Assembly: GCA_937895845.1 (NCBI GenBank) | Contig: CALBLK010000070.1 | Span: forward strand, 1 to 13,616 | Source: an uncultured Prevotella sp. | GTDB lineage: Bacteria > Bacteroidota > Bacteroidia > Bacteroidales > Bacteroidaceae | Length of the DNA: 13,616 bases | Direction of reading: 5' to 3' | Shown here: one piece after another, positions 1 to 7,089 of the stretch | Layout of the letters: the number at the start of each line of letters is the position of its first letter | How positions within the stretch are numbered: the stretch's first letter is position 1 | Notes under the pieces: generated by a model | Database searches by the model: none | Told to the model about the DNA's origin: nothing | Seen by the model: only the letters and a program-made list of their open reading frames with translations | Made by a program: the position numbers and the translations under genes

Positions 1-1412
1 GCGCGGGCAAAGGCGCGGGCGGCATCCTCAAGGTCAAGCTGGTAGAACACGCTCTTGCGGTAGTTGGCCGCCAGGGCGGCCCAGTTGTCACGGCGGAACG
101 CGCGGCGCTGCCTCACAAGCCGGACGAGGTTGGCCTCGTCCGAGAGGTCTTCGGCACTCATGCAGCGGCACCCCAGGCGGCGCGCGTCGGTGTCGCCGGA
201 AAGCAGCCGGCCCAGGTCGCCGACACTGTTCACCACGGGGAAGCGTTTCTCGCGCTGGGCCTCGCCGGCAAACTTGTCGTCAATGCGGTAGGTGCGCAGG
301 GCATAGGCGCTGTCGCCCACCGGCACCACGTCGACACACTGGCCGGGGGCGAGGCTCACCTGCCAGTCGTTTTGGGGCACGCCGGTTATCACATGGTCAT
401 GGGTGAGGCGCCAGCCACCGGACACACAGCTGTTCTCTATCCACAGGTTGGTGTTCTGGCTGCCGATGGCGGCGGCCATCCGGGCGTTCTGCACGAAGAT
501 GGAGGGATGGGGCTTGTTGTCATGGTGCATAATCTCGCGCTGGTCGTTGACGAGGTTTTGCACCGCGAGGGTTGACGAGATCATCTCGCGGCTGGTTCCG
601 TAATGGTAGAACTCGCCCCCAGGCAGCGGCACCACGGCCACGGAGAGCTGGCGCAGCTCCGGGTCGTCGGCAAGCGGGTCGGTGCCCAGGGCGCAGCCGA
701 ACTCGCCGTAAAGGTCGTACTCCACAAGCCCGCCATTGCGCTTCGAGCGCTCCATCAGCAGTCTGACGGCCCGGTCGCTGAGCATCCACACGCCGATGTC
801 GGTCAGGTAGTAGTCGGTTTCGAGCAGCTGCTGCAGGGTTTGCACGGAGGGCTTCTGGAGCATGCGCTTCAGCGTGCAGGGCGTGCGCCTGTCGCTTACG
901 AACACGCCATGGTCCTTGGCCACGCCAGCGTCGAGCCACAGTCCGTAGCACACCACATCGGCGTCGGGCACGGCCGGCAGCCCCCCGGTGGCGCGGATGA
1001 GCACGTCGCCACTCGCCACCAAGGTGTGAATGGAGGCCGGCGCGAGGTTCATCAGCCGTTCATAGAGCGGCAGCTGCAGGTCGAGCAGGGTCTGGCCGAG
1101 CCGCTGGCCGCGCTCCCAGCGGAACACCGGGATGGGGGTGAGAACCTTTCCCGAGGGAGCGTAGGAGGGCAGCCGGCGGCTCTGTCCGCCGGCATGAATC
1201 AGAATGCGGCGGCCGGAGGCCAGCCACTCGCCAAAGGGGTGGCCGCCACCCCAGGCCCGGTGGCACTGCTCCAGGAGCCAGGCAGTGCCGCCGCCGCTGC
1301 CCAGCCTGTGGCCAACGGGGTCGCTGGTGCAAAAGAACTCCTGGGGCGACAGCCCCGTTATGGTATGGAAACAGCCCACGAGGTTGGGCGGCAGCGAGAG
1401 CAACTTCTTCAT
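1..1412 (-). CDS. fkp: Bifunctional L-fucokinase / GDP-L-fucose pyrophosphorylase, N-terminal part (cut by window edge)
   Basis: The protein makes GDP-L-fucose by salvage. Its C-terminal GHMP kinase half phosphorylates free L-fucose, and its N-terminal half joins fucose-1-phosphate to GTP. Only the N-terminal 470 codons are here, without a stop; family members are about 950 residues. The frame was read by hand on the minus strand and matches my memory of Bacteroides fragilis Fkp almost throughout. It has FCTSDPVG (27-34), LGSGGGTAWLL (37-47), the nucleotidyltransferase signature HAGGQSRRLPSYAPSGK (73-89), PVFRWERGQ (95-103), VVCYGLW (153-159) and PLPGGEFYHYGTS (262-274). After about residue 290 the sequence looks like the beta-helix region (WIENS, HVITGVP, DVVPVGD). 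The ATG at 1412 is preceded by AAGGAAG and a -7 promoter box. Two stretches of the beta-helix/linker (near residues 381-390 and 404-416) look shorter than in the sequence I remember. The gene is divergent from fucP, which suggests a fucose salvage pair. The kinase domain lies outside the window. Confidence 0.95.
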   Translation of the reverse strand, partial: MKKLLSLPPNLVGCFHTITGLSPQEFFCTSDPVGHRLGSGGGTAWLLEQCHRAWGGGHPFGEWLASGRRILIHAGGQSRRLPSYAPSGKVLTPIPVFRWERGQRLGQTLLDLQLPLYERLMNLAPASIHTLVASGDVLIRATGGLPAVPDADVVCYGLWLDAGVAKDHGVFVSDRRTPCTLKRMLQKPSVQTLQQLLETDYYLTDIGVWMLSDRAVRLLMERSKRNGGLVEYDLYGEFGCALGTDPLADDPELRQLSVAVVPLPGGEFYHYGTSREMISSTLAVQNLVNDQREIMHHDNKPHPSIFVQNARMAAAIGSQNTNLWIENSCVSGGWRLTHDHVITGVPQNDWQVSLAPGQCVDVVPVGDSAYALRTYRIDDKFAGEAQREKRFPVVNSVGDLGRLLSGDTDARRLGCRCMSAEDLSDEANLVRLVRQRRAFRRDNWAALAANYRKSVFYQLDLEDAARAFAR

Positions 1413-1466
1413 ATTCTTCCTTGGATTAACCGGCGAAAAGGAATCTCCAATCGCACAACATACTTG

Positions 1467-1474
1467 CAAAAGTA
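1467..1474 (-). promoter_or_regulatory. Bacteroidota -7 promoter box for fkp
   Basis: On the minus strand this reads TACTTTTG, an exact match to TAnnTTTG. It lies 54 bases upstream of the fkp ATG. A TTTTTTG run on the same strand, ending at 1491, is 16 bases upstream of the box and could serve as the -33 element, although the spacing is a little short. The predicted leader is about 50 bases. Confidence 0.65.
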
Positions 1475-1483
1475 ACATACTTT
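1469..1483. promoter_or_regulatory. Inverted repeat in the fkp/fucP divergent control region (possible operator)
   Basis: AAAGTA-ACA-TACTTT is a perfect 6-bp dyad with a 3-bp centre. It overlaps the fkp -7 box and lies upstream of the fucP box, so a repressor bound here could block fkp directly and fucP indirectly. That role is inferred. The dyad may also arise simply because two TAnnTTT-type boxes face each other, since the right arm continues as a weak plus-strand TACTTTAA. Confidence 0.35.
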
Positions 1484-1519
1484 AACGTCACAAAAAAGAA
1501 TATGCCCAACATTTTGCCG

Positions 1520-1527
1520 TATTTTTG
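1520..1527 (+). promoter_or_regulatory. Bacteroidota -7 promoter box for fucP
   Basis: TATTTTTG matches TAnnTTTG and sits 58 bases before the chosen fucP ATG at 1586. Any start upstream of about 1535, including the ATG at 1502, would lie ahead of the transcription start, which supports the downstream start. No convincing -33 TTTG is visible at the expected distance. Confidence 0.6.
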
Positions 1528-1585
1528 CATATCTAAAGACAACGGGTCTTACCTGTTAAGACTACTTAAACAAAAAGAATTTGAA

Positions 1586-2911
1586 ATGAACTTGAAAGAC
1601 AACGGCGTGCTGAGCAAGAACGGAGTGAGCTTCGTTGTTCCCTTTGCGCTCATCACGTCATGCTTCGCCCTGTGGGGGTTCGCCAACGACGTGACCACCC
1701 CGATGGTCAAGGCTTTCTCCAAGATATTCCGCATGAGTGTCACCGAGGGAGCCTTGGTCCAGGTGGCTTTCTACCTCGGCTATTTCGCGATGGCCTTCCC
1801 GGCGGCCCTCTTCATCCAGAAGTACTCGTTCAAGGCGGGGGTCCTTGTGGGCCTCTCGCTCTACGCCGCCGGGACATTGCTGTTTCTTCCGGCCAAGGCC
1901 GCCGGCATCTACCCGCCCTTCCTGCTGGCCTATTTCGTGATGACCTGCGGCCTGTCGTTCCTGGAGACGAGCTGCAACCCCTACATCTACTGCATGGGCA
2001 GCGAGGAGACAGCCACCCGGCGGCTCAACCTGGCACAGGCTTTCAACCCCATCGGGGCGCTGGCCGGCATGTTTGTGGCCATGCACTTTGTGCAGGCGCG
2101 GATGAGTCCGACGGACTCGCTCAGCCGGATGACCATGCCGGAGCAGGAGTTTGACCTCGTCAAGGCGCACGACCTTGGCGTGCTCATCCAGCCCTACGTG
2201 TTCATCGGCGCCGTCATCATCATCCTGGCAGTGGCCGTCCGCATGGTGAAAATGCCGATGGACGGCGACACGCACGCCACGCAGGGCATCCTCTCCTCGC
2301 TCCGCGAGATTGTGCGCATGCGCAACTACCGCGAGGGGGTTGTGGCGCAGTTCTTCTATGTGGGCGCACAGGTGACGTGCTGGACATTTATCATCCAGTA
2401 TGGCACGCGGGTGTTCATGGAGGAGGGACTCGACGAGCGCGGCGCGGAGATGCTCTCGCAGAAATACAACATTGCGGCGCTCGTCCTCTTTACGTGCAGC
2501 CGCTTCATCTGCACATGGTTCCTCAAGTATGTGCAGCCGGGGCGGCTGCTGGAGGTACTGGCCGTGGTGGCCGCAGCGCTCGCCGGCGGGGCCATCCTGC
2601 TCACCGGCCGCAGCGGGCTTTACTGCCTGGTGGGTGTCAGTGGCTGCATGTCGCTGATGTTCCCAACCATCTACGGCATCGCACTCCACGGACTTGGCGA
2701 CCGCGTGAAGGTGGGCGGCGCGGGCCTCATCATGTCCATTCTCGGCGGCTCGGTGTTTACGCCGCTCCAGGCCGCCATCATCGACACGCACGCCACGGTG
2801 CTTGGCCTTCCGGCCACCAATGTCTCGTTCATCGTGCCGTTCGTCTGCTTCACTGTGGTGGCGGCCTATGGCCACCGCGCCTTTGCAAGGCAGAACATCG
2901 CGCACGAATAA
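1586..2911 (+). CDS. fucP: L-fucose:proton symporter (MFS, FucP family)
   Basis: This is an inner-membrane major facilitator protein that imports L-fucose with protons. It has 441 residues from the ATG at 1586. The frame stays open back to an ATG at 1502, but that start lies upstream of the likely promoter and adds a hydrophilic tail, so I reject it. The chain shows about 12 hydrophobic segments. FucP family signatures as I remember E. coli FucP include CFALWGFAND (26-35), LVQVAFYLGYFAMAFPA (57-73), GLSFLETSCNPY (122-133), RRLNLAQAFNPIG (145-157) and, in the second half, QFFYVGAQVTCWTFIIQY. Glu127 corresponds to the essential E. coli Glu135. The position of E. coli Asp46 appears to be a threonine here, with an aspartate three residues earlier (Asp35), in a motif I recall from Bacteroides FucP-like proteins. 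Its neighbour fkp supports fucose as substrate, though another deoxyhexose is possible. Confidence 0.92.
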   Translation: MNLKDNGVLSKNGVSFVVPFALITSCFALWGFANDVTTPMVKAFSKIFRMSVTEGALVQVAFYLGYFAMAFPAALFIQKYSFKAGVLVGLSLYAAGTLLFLPAKAAGIYPPFLLAYFVMTCGLSFLETSCNPYIYCMGSEETATRRLNLAQAFNPIGALAGMFVAMHFVQARMSPTDSLSRMTMPEQEFDLVKAHDLGVLIQPYVFIGAVIIILAVAVRMVKMPMDGDTHATQGILSSLREIVRMRNYREGVVAQFFYVGAQVTCWTFIIQYGTRVFMEEGLDERGAEMLSQKYNIAALVLFTCSRFICTWFLKYVQPGRLLEVLAVVAAALAGGAILLTGRSGLYCLVGVSGCMSLMFPTIYGIALHGLGDRVKVGGAGLIMSILGGSVFTPLQAAIIDTHATVLGLPATNVSFIVPFVCFTVVAAYGHRAFARQNIAHE

Positions 2912-2918
2912 CCGGCAC

Positions 2919-2936
2919 AGCCCCCGGCCGGGGGCT
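2919..2936. other. GC-rich 18-bp palindrome after fucP
   Basis: AGCCCCCGGCCGGGGGCT is a perfect palindrome beginning 8 bases after the fucP stop. As RNA it could fold into a very stable short hairpin and protect the fucP 3' end or weaken read-through. No U-run follows, so it is not a classic terminator. Confidence 0.45.
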
Positions 2937-3020
2937 ACGCGCCAGCAGCAGGCCACACGGCAAGGCCGGGGACACACGGAAACCCGGCTCGCGCCGGGGG
3001 CCATGCCTTGGCAAGCACAA

Positions 3021-3066
3021 CGCAACAGGGGGGCGGCGCTTCACACAGCGCCGCCCCCCTGTTGCG
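3021..3066. terminator. Perfect 20-bp hairpin between convergent fucP and yfhO
   Basis: The left arm CGCAACAGGGGGGCGGCGCT (3021-3040) and right arm (3047-3066) are exact reverse complements around the 6-base loop TCACAC. It lies 109 bases after the fucP stop and 16 bases beyond the end of the yfhO frame, so it probably ends transcripts from both sides. On the minus strand it is followed by the moderately U-rich TTGTGCTTG. The plus-strand side lacks a clear U-run. Confidence 0.75.
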
Positions 3067-3082
3067 TATGGGCATTTGGAAT

Positions 3083-5587
3083 TTACGCCTGCGCACGCCT
3101 GCGCCTCCACCACACCACAGCCATGACGATGACGATGAGCAGCAGCACGCCGTAGGCGCAGTAGGCCACGGTCTCTGTGACGCTTACCGACCGGGGGAAG
3201 AAGCTGAGCACCACCCTGTGGCGCCCTGCCTTGACACTGAGGGCGCGGAGGATGTAGTTCACGCGGCCCAGCTCGGCGGGCTGGCCGTCAACGGTTGCTG
3301 TCCACCCCGGGTAGTAGATTTCGGAGAACACCACCACGCCGCCTTTGGCGGAGCTGACATCGTAGGTGAGACGGTTGGGCTCGTAGCTCACCAGGCGCAC
3401 ACGGGAGGCGCTGTCCTGCGGCTGGCTCTGCCCGAGCACACCGCTGAACCGCCTGTCGGCCACGGCCTCGTGGCGCAGGTTGATGCGGCCCACCGCGTCA
3501 AGCTCGCCGTTGGCATTGTCGGCATAGACCACCCTGTCGACCATCCACGCATTGCCAAAGGCGTAGGGGTTCTGCACGGGCATGGTCTGGTTGTTTTGCA
3601 GTGGGAAGATGAAGTACTTGGTGTTGAGCATGCTGAGCACGGGGAACACGCTGTCGCCGTTGACGCGGCTGATGTCGCCCTGGGCGTCGGCCACGGCCTT
3701 GAACAGCGCCACACGCTCCTTGCCGATATAGGCATCGATCATCTCCTGGTAGCGGCGCAGCTTGGCCGGGTGGTAGCCGCCAATGCTCTTGAAGTAGTAA
3801 GAGGTCTCGTTCTCGTTGAACGTGTCCGAGGCGAGGTTGAGCACACGGTAGTCTGACGACCGGTCGCGCAGGATGGCCTCCTCGGTGGCGGTCATGGCCA
3901 CAGGCTGCTCGCGCACGGCCTTGTCAACAAACATGCTGTCGTTGAGATAGCGCTTGTCGACCATCCACATGTCGCCCAGGCAGAGCACGGCCAGCGCGCC
4001 CACCAGCAGCGGGGCCTTGACCTTGCCGGCCTTGAACAGCAGCAGCAGCAGGGTGCCCACGACAATGATCCAGAACGAGCGCCAGCAGTCGGCCGTGAAC
4101 ACTGCCTGGCGCACCTTGGCGATGTTGGCCAGCAGCGGGCCGAGATATTCCTGCGGCACATACTGGCGCAGCTGCTCGCTGTCGGCCACCGACGTGAAGC
4201 TGAAGAACGCGGCGGGCAGCAGGGCGAAGAGCAGGGCGAAGCCGGCCGTGAGGCCGAAGCTCAGGTAAACGGCCCTGACGCGCCGGGTGAGCACCTGCGG
4301 GTCGTCAACGATGCGCTTCAGGGCAAGCATGGCCAGCAGCGGAATGGTGAACTCGGCGACAACGAGGATTGACGACACCGTGCGGAACTTGGCGTACATC
4401 GGCACGTAGTCGATGAAGAAGTTGGTCAGGGGCATGAAATGCTTGCCCCACGAGAGCAGCACCGACAGCACTGTGGCGGCCAGCAAGGCCCACTTCATGG
4501 GCCCGCGCACCAGGAAGAGGCCGAGGGTGAAGAGCATCATCACAAACGCGCCCACATAGACAGGGCCGGCGGTGAAAGGCTGGTCGCCCCAGTACTGGTA
4601 CCACTGGCCCACATACTCGGCATACTGCGGGTCGCACTTTTCCATCGCCCCGGCGTTGCTGCCCAGCTTGATCTGGTGGGCGCCGCCCTTGGCGTTGGGG
4701 ACAAGCAGTGTCCATGTCTCGCCGATGCCGTAGCTCCACTGGGTGATGTAGTCGCGGTCAAGGCCGCCGGCGGTCTGGTTGCCGGCATCGGCCTTGACCA
4801 GCTCGCTCTTGCCGCGGGTCGACTCCTTGCTGTACTGCCAGGTGTGATAGAGGTTGCTCAGGTTGACAAGCACGCCGAGCAGCGCGCCCACGGCGCACAC
4901 CGCCGTGGACTTGGCAAACCGGGCGAGCGTCTTCTTGCGGATGGCGTCGGCTAGGTAGGCCAGCACCATGGCAGCGATGACAATCAGGTAGTAATAGGTC
5001 ATCTGCACGTGGTTGGCATTGATTTCAAGCGCGCAGAACACGGCCGTGAGCACCAGCCCGGCCAGGTAGCGGCCCCGGTAGGCGGTGACCACGCCGGCTA
5101 TCAGCGGCGGCAGGTAGGCCAGGGCCATCACCTTCCAGATGTGGCCGGCGGCAATGATGATGAGGAAATAGCTGCTGAAGGCCCACACAACAGCGCCAAG
5201 GGCGGCCAGGGACTGGCGGAAGTCGAACGCGCGCAGCAGGATGTAGAAGCCCAGCAGGTAGGCAAACACATACCACACGTTCTCGGGCAGCCACAGGTGA
5301 TAGAACTGGCCCAGCTGGCCCAGCGTCTCCGTGCTTTCATAGGAGGGGGACAGCTGGTAGGTGGGCATGCCGCCAAACAGGGCGTTGGTCCAGCGCGAGC
5401 GCTCGCCCGTGCGCTGCATATACTCTCTCTGCTCCGTCTCGAGACCGCGGCCGGCCGACGCATCGTGGCTGAACAGAATGCGGCCCTCGATGTCGGCAGG
5501 ATAGAAATAGGCGAAAGCCAGAACGGCAAACAGCAGCACGGCAAGCACGTCGGGCAGCATCTTTTTCGCCAACAGTTTTGTGTTCAT
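3083..5587 (-). CDS. YfhO-family polytopic membrane protein
   Basis: This 834-residue integral membrane protein resembles the YfhO family (Bacterial membrane protein YfhO). Relatives in Firmicutes are multi-membrane-span glycosyltransferases that decorate lipoteichoic acid from lipid-linked sugars; the role in Bacteroidota is not established. One membrane segment at about residues 12-32 is followed by a large extracytoplasmic loop with conserved-looking features (FSHDASAGRG, WTNALFGGMPTYQ). Many hydrophobic segments follow through about residue 520. A long soluble, mostly beta-type domain comes next (about 560-795, ending in FSEIYYPGWTATVDG and ILRALSVKAGRHRVVLSF), then one last span and a basic tail WWRRRRAQA. 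The loop-1 and GWTATVDG motifs are typical of YfhO proteins as I remember them. The ATG at 5587 lacks a clear ribosome site, which is normal in this phylum; Met10 is a less likely alternative. It stands alone between divergent and convergent neighbours, so context gives no substrate. Confidence 0.85.
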   Translation of the reverse strand: MNTKLLAKKMLPDVLAVLLFAVLAFAYFYPADIEGRILFSHDASAGRGLETEQREYMQRTGERSRWTNALFGGMPTYQLSPSYESTETLGQLGQFYHLWLPENVWYVFAYLLGFYILLRAFDFRQSLAALGAVVWAFSSYFLIIIAAGHIWKVMALAYLPPLIAGVVTAYRGRYLAGLVLTAVFCALEINANHVQMTYYYLIVIAAMVLAYLADAIRKKTLARFAKSTAVCAVGALLGVLVNLSNLYHTWQYSKESTRGKSELVKADAGNQTAGGLDRDYITQWSYGIGETWTLLVPNAKGGAHQIKLGSNAGAMEKCDPQYAEYVGQWYQYWGDQPFTAGPVYVGAFVMMLFTLGLFLVRGPMKWALLAATVLSVLLSWGKHFMPLTNFFIDYVPMYAKFRTVSSILVVAEFTIPLLAMLALKRIVDDPQVLTRRVRAVYLSFGLTAGFALLFALLPAAFFSFTSVADSEQLRQYVPQEYLGPLLANIAKVRQAVFTADCWRSFWIIVVGTLLLLLFKAGKVKAPLLVGALAVLCLGDMWMVDKRYLNDSMFVDKAVREQPVAMTATEEAILRDRSSDYRVLNLASDTFNENETSYYFKSIGGYHPAKLRRYQEMIDAYIGKERVALFKAVADAQGDISRVNGDSVFPVLSMLNTKYFIFPLQNNQTMPVQNPYAFGNAWMVDRVVYADNANGELDAVGRINLRHEAVADRRFSGVLGQSQPQDSASRVRLVSYEPNRLTYDVSSAKGGVVVFSEIYYPGWTATVDGQPAELGRVNYILRALSVKAGRHRVVLSFFPRSVSVTETVAYCAYGVLLLIVIVMAVVWWRRRRAQA

Positions 5588-5724
5588 ATTGTTGTTATGT
5601 TATAGTCTTGCTCCCTGGGGGTGACAATGCCCTCCCTGCGGGGTGGCCCCGCTTCCTGTATTTGCAGAAAGGACACGGCGAAAGTGCCGCTGGCAGAGGC
5701 CGCATTTTCGCCCTAAGCATTTGG

Positions 5725-5732
5725 CAAAGGTA
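5725..5732 (-). promoter_or_regulatory. -7 promoter box for yfhO
   Basis: The minus strand reads TACCTTTG, an exact TAnnTTTG match, giving a leader of about 130 bases before the yfhO ATG. It lies in the 218-bp gap shared with the divergent mtnN-luxS gene, about 43 bp from that gene's box. Confidence 0.55.
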
Positions 5733-5774
5733 CACTATTTTCACGAAACTGGCCGTATGAACGGAAAGTTTTTG

Positions 5775-5782
5775 TAACTTTA
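5775..5782 (+). promoter_or_regulatory. Likely -7 promoter box for mtnN-luxS
   Basis: TAACTTTA differs from TAnnTTTG only in the last base and is preceded directly by TTTTTG. It is 24 bases before the ATG at 5806, so the leader would be short, about 20 bases. No SAM or SAH riboswitch can fit in so short a leader. Confidence 0.5.
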
Positions 5783-5805
5783 CCGTCGCAAAACAGACTA
5801 ATGAC

Positions 5806-7011
5806 ATGAAAATAGGAGTTATCATTGCGATGGACAAGGAGTTCCAGCGCATCAGGGAAATGCTGGACGGCGTGCGCGAGACGGAGGCCGGTGGCCGGCT
5901 GTTTGTCACCGGCCACCTTGGGGGCAGCGAGATAGTGCTCCACCAGTGCGGCATCGGCAAGGTGAACGCGGCCATCGGCGCGAGCGAGCTGATTCGCAGC
6001 TTCAGCCCCGGGCTGGTGGTGTCGACAGGCTGCGCGGGCGGGGCCTCGGCCGCGCTCGAAGTGCAGGATGTGGTGGTGAGCACCGAGCTGGCCTACCACG
6101 ACGTCTACTGCGGCGAGGCCGCCGGCCACGCTGAGTATGGACAGGTGCAGGGCATGCCGGCGCGCTACACGTCGCCAAGAGACCTGGTTGACAAGGCCAT
6201 GGCGCTCAACATCGAAGAGGGCGGATGCCGTGTCAAGGCCGGCCTCATAGTCACCGGCGACTGGTTTGTCGACTCAAAGGAGAAGATGCTGGCCATCGCC
6301 GGGCACTTTCCCGACGCGCTCGCCGTGGACATGGAGTCGGCGGCCATCGCCCAGACGTGCTATGTGGAGGGGGTGCCGTTCATCTCGTTCCGCATCATCA
6401 GCGACATACCGCTCAAAGACACGGACGCCTCGCAGTACCGCGACTTCTGGGACAGCGTGTCGGAGCGGTCGTTCCAGGCCACCAGCCGCTTCCTGAGGGC
6501 CATCGCCCCCGCAACGCCGGCCGGGGGCAGGCAGCAGGAGGGCGGCACCGAGACGGCCGGGGGCCGCGTGTTCAAGAAGATTCCGAGCTTCACCATCGAC
6601 CACACCAAGCTGATGCCGGGCATCTATGTGTCGCGCAAGGACCGCGTGGGCGGCGACACCGTGACCACATTCGACATCCGCATGAAGGCGCCCAACCGCG
6701 AGCCGGTGGTGCACCCCGGCGCGCTGCACACCATTGAGCACCTGGCGGCCACCTTCCTGCGCAACGACGAGGAGTGGAAGGACCGCATCATCTACTGGGG
6801 CCCCATGGGCTGCCTCACGGGCAACTACCTCCTGGTGCGCGGCGACTGCGAGCCTGGCGACATCCGCGACCTTGTGCGCCGCACGTTCGAGTTTATCGCC
6901 CATTTCGAGGGGCACATCCCCGGCGCCTCGCCCAAGGACTGCGGCAACTGGCTGCTCAACGACCTGCCCATGGCCCGGTGGGAGGCGGAGAGGTACCTTG
7001 AGAAACTGTGA
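5806..7011 (+). CDS. mtnN-luxS: Fused MTA/SAH nucleosidase and S-ribosylhomocysteine lyase (MtnN-LuxS)
   Basis: One uninterrupted 401-codon frame carries two enzymes of the activated methyl cycle. Residues 1-233 are an MtnN/Pfs nucleosidase that removes adenine from S-adenosylhomocysteine and methylthioadenosine. It has MKIGVIIAMDKE with Glu12, GIGKVNAA (49-56), STGCAGG (73-79), LIVTGDWFVDS (147-157), VDMESAAIA with Glu177, and ISD with Asp200; these match the E. coli catalytic Glu12, Glu174 and Asp197. Residues 235-253 are a Gly/Ala/Thr/Gln-rich linker. Residues 254-401 form a full-length LuxS that splits S-ribosylhomocysteine into homocysteine and DPD, the AI-2 precursor. It has FTIDH (262-266), FDIR (289-292), the zinc motif HTIEH (308-312), catalytic Cys336 in GPMGCLTGNY, third zinc ligand Cys379 in KDCGN, and the usual end WEAERYL. 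All catalytic and zinc residues are present. No start codon lies at the junction, so a separate LuxS is unlikely. The enzyme is cytosolic and would act on consecutive substrates. Confidence 0.95.
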   Translation: MKIGVIIAMDKEFQRIREMLDGVRETEAGGRLFVTGHLGGSEIVLHQCGIGKVNAAIGASELIRSFSPGLVVSTGCAGGASAALEVQDVVVSTELAYHDVYCGEAAGHAEYGQVQGMPARYTSPRDLVDKAMALNIEEGGCRVKAGLIVTGDWFVDSKEKMLAIAGHFPDALAVDMESAAIAQTCYVEGVPFISFRIISDIPLKDTDASQYRDFWDSVSERSFQATSRFLRAIAPATPAGGRQQEGGTETAGGRVFKKIPSFTIDHTKLMPGIYVSRKDRVGGDTVTTFDIRMKAPNREPVVHPGALHTIEHLAATFLRNDEEWKDRIIYWGPMGCLTGNYLLVRGDCEPGDIRDLVRRTFEFIAHFEGHIPGASPKDCGNWLLNDLPMARWEAERYLEKL

Positions 7012-7037
7012 ATGGAGCATGGGGAATGAAAAACGAG

Positions 7038-7089
7038 GGGCCGCCGCGCAAATCCTTTCCGCATGACTTGCACAGCGGCCCTCCCTTTT
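7038..7089 (+). terminator. Probable terminator of mtnN-luxS
   Basis: GGGCCGC (7038-7044) pairs with GCGGCCC (7075-7081), followed by TCCCTTTTGTT. The 30-base loop is large and only weakly structured, so this is a moderate call. It begins 26 bases after the stop. Confidence 0.45.

Noticed and set aside
603..1475. Plus-strand open frame of 290 codons over fkp
   Set aside because: The minus-strand frame encodes unmistakable Fkp; the plus frame has no recognisable domain.
1502..1585. Upstream ATG of fucP, adding 28 codons
   Set aside because: The likely promoter box (1520-1527) lies inside the extension and the added residues are not typical of FucP, so the ATG at 1586 is preferred.
1658..3025. 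Long open frame on the minus strand across fucP (455 codons)
   Set aside because: It is antisense to a clear FucP frame, is very rich in His, Arg, Ala and Gly, and has no motifs. Such frames are common opposite GC-rich genes.
5588..5805. Possible SAM or SAH riboswitch before mtnN-luxS
   Set aside because: The likely promoter box leaves a leader of only about 20 bases, and no conserved riboswitch core is visible.
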